Origin: Planococcus citri
Lineage: Eukaryota; Arthropoda; Insecta; Hemiptera; Pseudococcidae
Assembly: GCF_950023065.1 (NCBI RefSeq)
Contig: NC_088680.1
Location: 15,116,559 to 15,180,558, forward strand
Length of the DNA: 64,000 nt
Direction of reading: 5' to 3'
Part shown: piece after piece, positions 34,001-46,352 of the stretch
Layout of the letters: the number at the start of each line of letters is the position of its first letter
Position numbering within the stretch: position 1 is the first letter of the stretch
Made by a program: the position numbers and the translations under genes
Notes under the pieces: generated by a model
What the model was told of the DNA's origin: nothing
Database searches by the model: none
What the model saw: the letters and a program-made list of their open reading frames with translations, nothing else

Positions 34001-36557
34001 TAACCGAAAATTGGAGTTTCATCTTACCTTCACTCATTGTCATTAAATTAATAATATATGATGGTTGAAGCATACGTAGTTCGCCGTCGAAGCAATAAGT
34101 AGGACGGATTCCTACACATCGTTTCCTCGACAGTTTTCCGAGGGGTGGGGAGATGAATAGGAGGTTCCCTATTGGCGATTTTTTTACAAAACAGTCGAAC
34201 TTTGAAGCTTCGCGCCCTTATTTCGAGGTCTCGTTTTTCAATACTTCCAATCCAACCTCATGAAATTGTTGTCGGATTTTATGAGGAAAATTATTCAATA
34301 TTATTTTTAAAATTTTTACCTGCGTGTCTACAAAACCTGTTTCGAAGCTTCCCGAAGTTGAAATAAAACTCGGAAACTGTGCTTTCGCGGCGATTTCAGT
34401 GATGCTTGTAATGTGCAGGGATGATAAATTTCCAGAACTTTATATTTTGGAAACTTTCGGAAACTTTCCAGACAACAATTCTTTTTTTTCATAAATTTCA
34501 CAAAAATTACGTAAAATTTCCATGAAAATTTATCAATGGATTTAAAAGTGTCCAGAATTTTCCCGAAAAATTTCCTTACATCTGTAAGTAGTAATGTTTG
34601 TATGATTTTTTACCCATTTTTCATCACGCTTAAATTTCCAGAAAGAGTGATGCATTCTTACAACATCACTCTTACTATTTACAACAATTTTCTTTCATGA
34701 TATCTATAAAATTTGAAAGTTTCCAGAAAGTTTCTCTTGAAAATTTCCTATCATCTCTAACAGTGTTTGTATGATTTTTTACCCATTTTTCATCATGCTT
34801 AAATTTCTAGAAAGTCTAATTCATTCTTACTACATCCCGTTTATTTGGAAAAAATATTATCTTTTTCTGCCGGGTGAAGTTGCGTGAATTTTCAACAAAA
34901 AAATTCTCAATTTTTGCGTCATAGTTTTTCCAAGCAACCCTTAATTTCCATAGGAAAACCCCTCCCAGTCTCCCATGCAATGTTGGTTCTTCAAACAGAG
35001 CCACCAAAAAAGTCAGTGAACGTTTTAAAAAATGTCTGCATCGTAATTAATCTAATTGGCCTAGGCAAATTGAAAAAAAAAAACAAAAAACAAAAAGCAG
35101 GACAGAATTAATTTTTAAAAACATAATAGTTTCTGTGCCATAAAATTGCTTCAAAGTATCCCCATTTCAAATGAATAAACCTCCTTCCGGTCCTTCAAAA
35201 CAATTTTTATCTTCGTGTTTAAAGCCCCTCGATATTGAGATAATCGATGAATTTTCTCGTCGAGAAAAGTCTCAAATCGTGAATGCTTTTCGCTTGATTT
35301 TTACTTGATAAATATTGCAGATGACAACTCTGCAGGATTCTTTTTGGTTTTTTAAAGCCCGAAAAAGAAAATGTAAAAAGTGATTTTTCGAGATTTTTGT
35401 ATAATCTCCGGTAGTTTATTGATTCCTTCTTACACCACCCCCCCCCCCCCCACCACCACCAGATCCTAAAAGCATACTTGATATCTAAAAATGTGCTTGA
35501 AAATGTAACTTGAAGTGTCAACATTTTGAAAGTCTGACGAAATGATGTGAAAGTACTAAAGTAGTAACTCTCTAAAAATTATCAGTATGTAGTAATATTT
35601 TTCAAATAATTTACAAAAAGTACTGGTAATTTACGATAAATTACAATTTTTTCGTAAATTACTTGCGGCTGAATTTCTTGTAAATTACTAGCAATGTTGG
35701 ACTAATTATGTGCTTAGATATTTTTTAGGTAAATTAGCAACATTTTTTGGTGAATCTTCATCAAAGTGAAAGCACAGGGATACACTAAACAGTAAAACAA
35801 CATTGGTAATAAAATTGATTTGTAGGACTTGTATTTTATATTTTGCACAAGTTTTGGAGCAAAATTAATTTACGAGTAAAATTTAAAAATTCCAAGTTTT
35901 CAGAGATAAAAAAATTAAAACGTGATAAGAAACCTTACCTAGTAATTTTTTTGATGCATATCGTTTGCTGAAGTGGGTCCGTATTTTCTTAAAGGTGTTT
36001 ATAATATCAAGAATACTAGTATCTAAAATAGATAAAAAACTGCACGAACATTTTATTTGATGTTTTCTGCAGTATTTTTTGAAAAAAATGACTTTTTTCC
36101 ATATCCGAACAGCTGCATTTATAATTTTTCAATAGCTCTTTTTGAGAACAGAGTACAATTCACTAAACATTGGTCAAATTTTTAGAAAATCATTGTTTTT
36201 TCAGTTATTCTGCGATTACTAAATAAAACAGTCACAAAAATGACTGATTCGAATTTAGAGAGTTCTATCGGTGAAATTCCTGTTTTTGATGGAAAAATTC
36301 TGTCGTGCATTGCCTTATATAGCAGTTGAAAGTAGATAATAAAATGTCGTGAATTTTTTGATTCGTCGTTTGATACATTATTTTGTCGTTGGAGTACCTT
36401 TTATGTCGGGGTAAGCTTTTTACTGTCGGGAATTTCCATTTTAGTCGTGGTAATGATTTTTCTAGCGTGAAAGTGCCTATGCTTGTCGTGCTGACGCCCT
36501 TTTTTGTCGTGGTATTAAATCACACCCATAAAAAAATCAAAACATTGATAATAAACC

Positions 36558-36782
36558 TTACCCATTCTCCACATCATTTTTGGAGTCGATGAACTTATTA
36601 ATTCGACGACACAATTCCCCAATCTCAAATCTAACCGAATGGTGCTCCATGTCACCATATTTTTTCTTAATTACGTACCTACTTATTTGATTTTCTAATT
36701 CGAAACGTTGGCATTTCGTATTCAGAGGTACCCTCCCTTTTTTTGGGGAAAACTCGTAGGGATTGATCCAAAAACAGAACAC
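36558..36782 (-). other. Possible coding exon in the array
   Basis: The minus-strand frame reads FELENQISRYVIKKKYGDME, HHSVRFEIGELCRRINKFI and DSKNDVEN, then meets a strong donor (G followed by GTAAGG). The composition is mixed and charged, more protein-like than most ORFs here. It is unique to this unit, where other units carry a different sequence. No acceptor or partner exon is assigned. Confidence 0.3.
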
Positions 36783-39700
36783 AAAATATAGATGTACTTA
36801 TAGTGTCGGTGAGTATTTGGAAAAATTGTTTGTGGCGTAACTCCCCTATGAATAACCTGTTCTTCAGACCGTCTTCTATGCCTCATTCCTCCAAGTAATG
36901 TTTGCCCACTTCGTACAAACTTTCACAAAATGGGAAGAAGTTGAAAAAATAGCAAAGAAAAGAGCATAAAAATCGAAAATTGGGGTTTCATCTTACCTCT
37001 ACTAATTTACAATAAGTCATATTGAAATCGTAATACATATAAATGTTCTCTCCTGTGATTTTTTTCATGACTTCTCCTTCGATGATCTGGTAAATTTACT
37101 GATATCGTTTCCTCAACAGTTTCCCGAGGAAGGGAGATGAATAGGAGGTTCCTAATTTGCACGTACTAATATACTTAGGTGATTCTTTACAAAACAGTCG
37201 AACTTTGAAAGCTTCCTTATTTTGAAGTTTCGTTTTTCAATGCTTCCGACCTCATGAAATTGTTGTCGGATTTTATGATGAAAATTATTCCATATTTTTC
37301 AAATTTTCACCTGTGTCCAAGAAACCTGTTTCGGAAGCTTTCCAAAGTTGTTATAAAACCCAACAGTGATACTTTCGCAGCAATTTCAGTTGCCTATAGG
37401 TATGTTTGTATGTTTTTTTACCCGTTTTTCATCATGCTTAAATTTCCAGAAAGTCTAATTCATTCTTACCACGTTCTGTTTATTTGGAAGAAAAAAATAT
37501 ACATATTGGACATGTTAGTGTATATAAGATTGTTTACTCATATTCACGAGTAAAATACGTGGTTTTGATTTTTCAGGTCTTATCCGAATCACCCTGTATA
37601 CCTACTTGGGTATTTTTTGGTAAATTACCAATTTTTTTTGGCGAATCTTCAATCTTCATCAAAGTGAAAGCACAAGGGTAGGCCAAGCAGTAAAATGAAA
37701 TACATAATAAATCGATCTATAGCACTTGTATTTTATATTTTGCACCAAGTTTTGGGGCAAAATTAACGTAAGTACGAGTAAAATTTGAAAATCCCAAGTT
37801 TTTATTGATGAAAAAATGTAAACATTGATAAGAAACCTTATTAACCTTACCATGTAATGTTTTGATGCGTTAGCCTATTTGGTTTTGTTTGAGAATCGTT
37901 GGTAATTTTTTTTAGGATTCTTATATTATCAAGAATACTATAGCACCTAAAATGAATAAAAAAGTGCATGAACATTTTATTTGACGTTTTCTACAGTATT
38001 TTTTGAAAAAAAATGACTTTTTTTTCATATCCGAACAGCTGCATTTATAATTTCTTAACAACTCGTTTTGAGAAGAGAGTACGATTTTCTATAAAACTCC
38101 GAGGAGCTTTATACAAAAAGGGCCCACGATCACACGATGTTTGGAGGACCAGAGGAGGTTATTTCTCATCATAAGAGTATACTAGGTAGGTACATAAGTC
38201 AACGCAAGAGTCTAATAAACGAAAGATTGAATTTCATCTTACTAATGTGTACAGGGGGAAGTGGTCTAAAGGTAGCAACGAATGGTTGTTTTTTGCTTGA
38301 TTTTTTCTTGAAAAATATCGTATACCTACCTATAGCAACTCCTACATGCAGCCATACAGGATTCTTTCTAGGTTTTAAAAACCCGAGAAAAAACACGTCG
38401 AAAATGATTCTTTGAGAGTTTGAAAATAATTTCAATGATTTATTGATTCCTCTCCCTCCCCCTTCCACTTCAAGTTCCCGTAGGTCATACCTGATATCTA
38501 AAAATATACAAAATTGTACTGTAAAATCGCATACTTGCGTACAGATTGCGTTTTACAAATTTTGGAACTTGAGGGTGAGTGTTTTTTAAAGGGAAGATTT
38601 TCCAATTATTACCTATTAGGTATGGGAGATTAGGGCATAATATCACTCTTCAGCAGAAAGATCATTTGCAACGATTTTCCATTTTGATTCTAATTTTATT
38701 TTTAGATAATATGAAGCGAGGTTTGGAATCTCTACAACCAACTCTACCAATAATTTTTCTAACCTTAACTCATTTTGTTTGCAAAACTCGTATCCCAAAA
38801 ACAAAACATAAAATAGAAGTAGGTATAGTGTCGGTGAATATTTGGAAAAATTGTCTGCGGAGTAACTCATCCCCTTAATAACCTCTTTTTCAGAACATCT
38901 TCTATAGGTACCTCATTCCTCCAAGTGATGTTTGCCCACTTCGTATAAACTTTCAAAAAATTGGAAGAATTCAAAATATGGCCAAGAAAAAAGTCTAATA
39001 ATCGAAAATTGGGGTTTCATCTTACCTCTACTATTTTATTGGCAATTTTTTACAAAAGAAACAGTGATAGTTATTCAGTTTTTTAATACTAGTACTTCCG
39101 ACCTCATGAAATTGTAGTCAGATTTTAAGTAGATATATGAGAGACAGTATTCCCTATTTTTAAAATTTTTATCTGTGTCCAAAAAACCTGTTTCGGAAGC
39201 TATCCAAAGTTGATATAAAACCCAACAGTGGTGCTTTCTCAGTGATTTCAGTTATGCTTGTATGTTTTTTTACACGTTTTTTATCATGCTTAAATTTCCA
39301 GAAAGTGTAATTCATTCTTACCACATTCCATTCATTTGAGGAAAAAAATTATTGGCGTTTGTTGTCAGCTTAATAGTTCCCCGAGGCGGGGGGGGGGGTG
39401 ATTAGGAGGTTCCTAATTTTCACATAGGCTAATAATACTGACAATTTTTTGCAAAACACCTAAATTTCGAAGCTTCCTTTCTTTGAGGTCTCGTTCTTCA
39501 ATACTTCCGACCTCATGAAATTTTTGCCTAAAACCCAACAGCGGTGTTTTCGCAGCGATTTCAGTTATGTCTGATTGTCTACAATGTTTTTTTACTCGTT
39601 TTTCTCATCAAAATTTCCAGGAAGTCTAATTCATTCTTACCTTGTCCCATTTATTTGGGAAAAATCTATTTCGGAAGGAATGTATATCATTCCATGTTGT

Positions 39701-42599
39701 CTGACTTTGGTAAAAATTCTAGTTTTTTTCGCGATTCAATCCAATTTACATAGGTAGGTACTTATATGTAATGTTTTCAATGTATGTTCTTACTAACTCA
39801 CATTGAAATTTAGTGTTTCTCGCCAAAAAGAAATGTTTCTGATACCTAAGTACTTTTGAGTTACTGCATTTCGTAATAACGCGAATTTTCAAAAAAGTTC
39901 TCAATTTTTGCGTCTGGTTTTTTCAAAAAACTCCTAATTTCTATAGGAAAACCTTTTCAAGTCTTCAATGCAATGTTGGTTCTTCAAACAGAGCCTCAAA
40001 AAGTGGTGTAAGTCTAATAAAACTTTTTAACAACTCACACTCTCCTTAGTTCCTCCAAAATAATGTTGGGTCCCCTTTATAGTGCCTCAAATACAAATTG
40101 AAGGACAACAAAATGTAGGATGAAACTAATTTTTAAAAATATGATAGGTAGTTTCTGTGCAATAAAATTGCTCTGAAGTATTCCCATTTCAAATGAATAA
40201 ACTTACCTCCAGTCCCTTCAAAACAATTTTGATCTTCTTGTTTAAAGCCCCTCGATATTGAGAAAATAGAATAGAACATGGTGTGAATTTTTCTCATGAT
40301 TCATCTAAAAAGCCTAATTTTCAGAACGACTGTCTTCTTTACTTTTCTTCAGATAATGTTAGGTGCCCTTTATAGTGCCTCAAAAGGATAATTGAAAGTA
40401 AACAAAAAGTAGGACGGAACTAATTTTTAAAAATATTTTAATCTTCCTAAAAGCTCCTCGATGTTTAGAAAATTGAATGGAAAACAGTAAGTGATTTTTT
40501 TTCATCGAGGACGAAAGTTTCAAATCATGGATGTTTTTTGTTTGATTTTTACTTGGAAAATATCGTATACGGCAACTCTACAGCCTACAGGATTCTTTCT
40601 AGGTTTTAAAAGCCAAGAAAAAAATTTCAAAAATGATTTTTTGAGAGTTCGAAAAAATTTCAGTGATTTATTGATTCCTCTCCCTACCCTCCGTCCATCT
40701 CTTCATTCACGTTTCCTTTAAGTCATCCTTTATACTTATAAAAATGTGCTTAAATGTAACTCGAAGTGTCAACTTTTTGAATACCTAAGTCTAACGAAAT
40801 AGTGTGAAAGTAGCGATTCTCTAAAAAATTATCGGTAGTAATTTTTCAAACATTGCCAGTAATTCACAAAAACGTATGTACCTACTACCTACCGGTAATT
40901 TACGATAAATTACAATTTTTCATAAATTATTTGCAGCAGAATTTCTTATAAATTACTAGTAATGTTTGACTAATACAATATATTTAGGTATTTATTTTGG
41001 TAAATCACCACACTTTTTTTGGTGAATCTTCATCAAAATGAAAGCAAAAGGGTACACCAAGCAGTGAAACAACATAGGTACCTAATTGATCTACGAGTAT
41101 AAGATTTTTATTTTGTATTTTGGACATATTTTGGGGCAAAATTAAAGTAAAATTTGAAAATTCCAAGCATTGAAGCATTGATAAGAAACCTTATCTAGTA
41201 ATTTTTTGATATGTGCATTGTTTTGAAAATTGTTGGTATTGGTGATTTTTTTTATTTTCCCAAACTCTGAAGTGTTTTGTACAAAAAGACTCATGATCAA
41301 TTGATCACACAATATTTTGAAGGGCCAAAAGAGGTTATTCTCATAATAACTCATAATAGTACTACTACATAAGTCAACGAAAGAGTCCAATAAACGAAAA
41401 ATTAAATTTCATCATACCAATGTATTAGAGGGGAAGTGGTCTCTGTATGGTTTGCATTAACGTATTTCTTATCTGTTCTGCTGTATGACACTTTGGGAAA
41501 TCAAATAACAATAAAAAATTGTACATAGGTACTCAAAAATCCCAAAATTGCGCAGGTACAGATTGTTTTAGAAAATTTAGAACTTGAGGGTAGGTTTTTT
41601 TGAATAGGAAGACTCCATTATCACTCTTCAGCAGCAAGACAATATGCAACGATTTTTCATTTTTGCTTCATAATTTAATTTAATATGAAGCGAGGTTTGG
41701 AATCTCTACGACTAACTCTTCTATAATTTTTCTAAATAACTCCCTTTTTTTTGGCAAAACTCGTATCCCAAAAACAAAACAGGAAATAGAAGTAGTGTCG
41801 GTGAGTATTTGGAAAAATTTTGTACGACATAACTTCCCAAAATAACCTCTTTTTTAGAACATCTTCTATAGGTAATTACCTCATTCCTCCAAGTAATGTT
41901 GGTCCCCTTCGCATAAACTTTCACAAAATTAGAAGAAGTCAAAAAAATAGCCAAGAAAAAAGTCTAATAATCGAAAATTTGGGCTTCATTTTATGTAAGC
42001 CTCATATAAGGAGACGAAGACTTTGAGAGACCAACATAGTAAGTATCTTATTTTACAAAAAAAAATAGCATTAGATAATTTTGTGTGTTGTGTATTGTTT
42101 CATCACCTGTTGGGATATTTTTTCTAATTGGTCAATTTTTAACATTTAGTGGAGACCAGAGAGGTTTTTTTCATCATAATAGTACTACCTACATGAATCA
42201 ACAATAGAATCTAATAACCGAAATTTTGAAATTCATCTTACCAATATCTTCTATGTAGGTAGCTATAATGTTATAATTTAATTAATTTTTTTCCAATTTG
42301 GATATAGATTTTTTTGTCTAGCATGGTGTCTCAGGAAATTAAAAATCCGCATGGCAGCCTTTTTACAATAGACCAGTAGTTTACGAGAAAAAAATACCAG
42401 TAATTTTGTATGTTTCATTGTTTTATTACTTGAGAATTTTTTTTCCTTCTAATTGGTCAATTTTCAGCTCTTAGTGGAGATCGGAGAGGTTTTTTTTCAT
42501 CATAATAGTATTGCACGAATCAAAAATGGAGTCTAATAACCAAAATTTTGAATTTCATCTTACCAATTATCCTGTTCATAAAACCCCAATTTTTGATCG

Positions 42600-45500
42600 T
42601 TTTTTATGTATATGTTGGTTTCTGAGTTTAGAAATGAAACTACTTACCCGTGTTAAAAAGTGTTTCCAAATTTTTCAAGTTCTGGATGCTCTTATTTCAG
42701 CAGAGGTTCTAAAACACCGTAGGCTACCTTGGTTTGTGATACTGAAATGGATACCTAGAGACCTACGAGTACTGATGTGAGCGTAGCTTAATGTTGAAAG
42801 AACTTCGTGTTTTTCAACACTTTCTTTAATATGTAGTTGGATTATTTCAACTTGCAAATTCAATCTAATGTAGGTAAAAAATTAACCCTTTCCTTTTTTC
42901 AAAAATCTTGACTGTGCCGCTAAAGCACATGCTACAGAATTATGGCAGAAATCAGTAAGGCGGTATATTCTTTGAGTGGGGGATCATCCAGAAAAATCGT
43001 GAGCTTCTCAGTCGTAAGGAAAATGTACCATGGATATCCATGTTACGGTAGAATAATTTTTGAAAGTATCTAGTCCTCTAACAGTGTTTTCATGATGGAT
43101 AGATCACAAAAAAGACTAATCTTATTTTTATCAATTTTTTTGAAATTATTGAAAAAGTGGCGCTGGATTTAATGTGCATAAAACATGAAAAACAAAATCT
43201 AGCCTTTCTAGATGCGAAATTCGAAAGGTTTTACTTAGATATACATTAAAAATTGCGACGGATCGATCCTGTATGAGAAACGGCGAAAAGATGATGTGGC
43301 AGGTGTGGGCATTTTGCCTGGAACCAAACGAAAAATTAAACGTAAGCTATATGAATTGGAAAATGATCATTTTTGGTAAATCTGTGGTAGATTTTTTTTG
43401 TTGGAATTACTGGTCATTTTTTTTGTTGGTAAATTACTGGTCATTTTTTTTTGGTAAATTAGTGGTAATTTTTTTTGGTAAATTGCTGGTCATTTTTTTG
43501 GTAAATTACTGGTAATTTTTTTGGTAAATTGCTGGTAATTTTTTTGGTAAATTACTGGTATTTTTTTTGGTAAATTACTGGTAATTTTTCGGTCAATTAG
43601 TGGGTTTTTTTCAGTCTATCTGAAAAAGAGGTCATTAAGTAACATTGAAAATTATCTAGTGTGTCTATTTTTTTTTCAATTTCAAAGTTGACAAATTTCA
43701 ACACAAGAAAATTCTAATTCTCTAAGTTGAAATTCGTATTTTCAAACGACACCATTAATTCTGTAAAATTTCAAATGATCATATTTTTGGCAAGAACAAA
43801 ATCGCCAAGAACTTCGGTTTGTATCATCTGTCGTCGTTTGATGACCACAGTCTACGCACATGCAAAATATAACAAAAAAAAATCGATGACTCATCGGGCA
43901 CGTTTTGTTTGAATTGACATGAAATTTCCCAAAAATGTTTTTCCATCCTTGACAACCTTCTGAGCTCAGTTTTGTTTAAGAAGGTATCACTCAAGAGCCG
44001 ATTCGACAATCGTGACCTTCGACATTTATAATATCGTGCATTTTATTCTTTTTTTTTTTTCAACTCTATGGTGATTTATATGAAAGGTTTTTATGTACCT
44101 AATTTATTATGAGGGAGGCAGTTTCTTTGAAAAATTGATTTGTATAGCGCGGTTTTTATTGACCTACTTTATTTATTTTTTTCTAAATCTTTTGAGTTTT
44201 GTACAGGGTGGAGGAAGGGGGGGGGGTCAACATTGCTTGAAGATTTGAAAGAGATGGATGTAAAGAATGATTATATTTAAATGAATAATGAAGTATTAAA
44301 GTATCCAATAAGCAGCAAGCCAAAAGCAAGTATCCTATTGTAATCAGTGGATAGTTTTCGCTTTGAATACCTATCTACGCTTGACGCTTTACTTAAATCT
44401 GGTTTCTCACACTAATCGAGAAGGTTTCTCCGGAGAGGAGAAAAACGAGTTGAGTTGGTTCAAGAATTCGCCGGATGTGAAGCTTTTAATTTATGAAATC
44501 ACAAAAGCAGTGGAAAAATTTCCTTGAAAAATTGGTTACCTTGAGTCGTTATTATGATTTTTTTAAATTGAAAAACACATTTTCCGAAGTATAGGCACAA
44601 TTCATTACAGTCTTAAAAAGAGAGAAATGATTTCTATTTCAGCGGAGATATTAGTTGAGACCAATAAATTTTTTTATTAAAAAAAAAGTACGATGAACGA
44701 CTCACATCGTCGGATTATGAAACACTGGTTCGCCTGATGCTGACATTAGATGATATTATATGTCTAAGTTTTGAGGCTGAAGAAGATGTCAAATTCTCGA
44801 CAATTTATCAAGATCTTAAAAACATTAGAAAAAAATGATAAATTTTTCAACTTTTGATTCATGCCTATACCAAAATGGACTTTTAAGTTTGAGATACATT
44901 ATCAAGTCTTGGAACTCTTAAGAACTTGGAAAAAAAGTAAGTAAGTGAAATAAGACCAAAGTTGGGAATATAAAACTCTTTAAAAATTACTTTTTGACAT
45001 TCTGTTGTACATACTTAAGAAAGATTGGAAAAAGAAAAATTGCTAGGGAGGCTCTCTCAAAATTTTTGATAAATTACTGATCATTTTTGGTAGATATGTT
45101 GGTGAGATTGAAAATTTTCAAGCGCGTCTAAATGTTTTTCCACTCCGAAGTCAATAAAACAAATTCCAACTCAATAAAACTCGAGATCTCCCGAGTTGAA
45201 ATTTTAATTTTCAAACGACTCTATTGAATTATTCGATTTTTTTTTGTTATCGTTAGTAGATAAGTAATTCAACTCTGGGGTGCTTTGTACGATAAGGCCC
45301 ACGATCGCACTAGGTTTGGAGGGCCATATGATGTTATTTTCGAGAGGTCTGTCTTATCATAAAAGTACGACATAAGCCAACGAAAGAGTCTGATAACCAA
45401 AAATTTGAATTTCATCTTACCAATGTGTATTAGGGTGGGTGGCACATTATACGAGTAACTAAAAGCCAATCGCGAAATTTTCAGTTTTATTACTTACTTA
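42600..45500. other. Tail of the array and AT-rich spacer
   Basis: Two TTTCATCTTACC blocks recur: one at about 42555 ends the duplicated segment at 42150-42565, the other at about 45415. The minus-strand ORF at 45469-45269 starts MKFKFLVIRLFRWLM and matches broken forms MKFNLSFIRLLR near 38.2 kb and MKFNISFIKLFRWLM near 33.1 kb. These are fragments of one ancestral sequence. No intact gene. Confidence 0.4.
43375..43610 (+). repeat. GGTAAATTACTGGTAATTTT minisatellite
   Basis: About nine imperfect units of 20-26 bases (TTTTGGTAAATTACTGGT), varying in T-run length. Looser relatives (TAAATTACTAGTAATG) occur near 35600-35700 and 40860-40970, so the array probably grew from a motif present in the larger repeats. 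Confidence 0.9.
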
Positions 45501-45792
45501 CGTTTTTTTGAAATCTTGATAGTAAATATATTGTCAATATTTCTTATGGCAGGTGTTTGGTTTTGGAAGCTGACGCTGTGAGCTGAATTATTGTTTTGTT
45601 GATTTTTCCCCCTGCATCATTTACAAAACTTGCAATTTTTTCTTCATTCGTTTTTGTGAAGATAAAAAATTAAAATTGCACCTCATCCACCCACGAGCTG
45701 AAAAATAGACTCCGTTGAGTTTGTGAGTGGATGTCAATACTTCAGATTTGGACACAACCTGGTATACTATGTACTAAAAAAAATGTTATGTG

Positions 45793-46352
45793 AAGGTGTG
45801 GCGGCCATTTTGAAAATTAAAAGGGGTAAAATCCAATTTTGACCATGGTAGTCACCCCCGAGTCGGTAGTACTTTGAAAAATGAACAAAATATATCTATC
45901 ATGACTTTTAGCACAATTTGCAAATTGAAGGGTCTACAAATGGTTTTTAATTTCAAAAAAAACGCGATGAAAAAATAAAATCGGAAGTGAATATTGCGTT
46001 AAAAAATAAAAAATTTTGTCATGATCATTTTTTTCTTATTCTAACACTTAAAAAGTTTTATCAAATTTACAATTTTTGAGCTTAGAAAACTTTTTAAATT
46101 TTAGACTAAGAAAAAAAAGATCATAACAAAATTTGTTTATTATTTGACGTTGTATTCATTTGCATTTATTTTTTGATCACGATTTTTTGAAATTTAAAAT
46201 CATTTGTAACCCTTTCAATTTACAAATTGGGCAAAAGGTCATAAAGTACTATCGACTCGGGGGCGATCACTCCCCTGGTCAAAATTGAATTTTGGCTCTA
46301 GGATTTTGAAAACGTATTTTGTCCCTTCAATTTTTAAGATAGGACACACCTT
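45793..46352. mobile_element. Long fold-back (hairpin) element
   Basis: The left end AAGGTGTGGCGGCC pairs with GGACACACCTT at the right end. Arms of about 250 bases continue inverted: CCCCCGAGTCGGTAGTAC on the left pairs with GTACTATCGACTCGGGGG on the right. AATTTGCAAATTGAAGGGT pairs with CCTTTCAATTTACAAATT. The two arms nearly meet in a T/A-rich centre. No ORF. It is a non-autonomous hairpin element. Confidence 0.85.

Larger units (their letters stand above)
31640..42600. repeat. Decayed array of 2-3 kb repeat units
   Basis: Anchors recur in order. A CCCGAG plus G-run plus GGAGGTTCC(T/C) block occurs at about 31665, 32605, 34135, 37120 and 39385. GTGTCGGTGA(A/G)TATTTGGAAAAATT-type sequence occurs at about 33840, 36806, 38830 and 41796. 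TTTCATCTTACC-type sequence occurs near 34020, 36990, 38235, 39015, 41410 and 42235. AAACCTTACCTAGTAATT-type sequence occurs near 35930, 37840 and 41190. Unit lengths vary between about 2.0 and 3.0 kb through insertions and deletions. The individual ORFs are discussed separately. No complete gene is seen. Confidence 0.85.
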
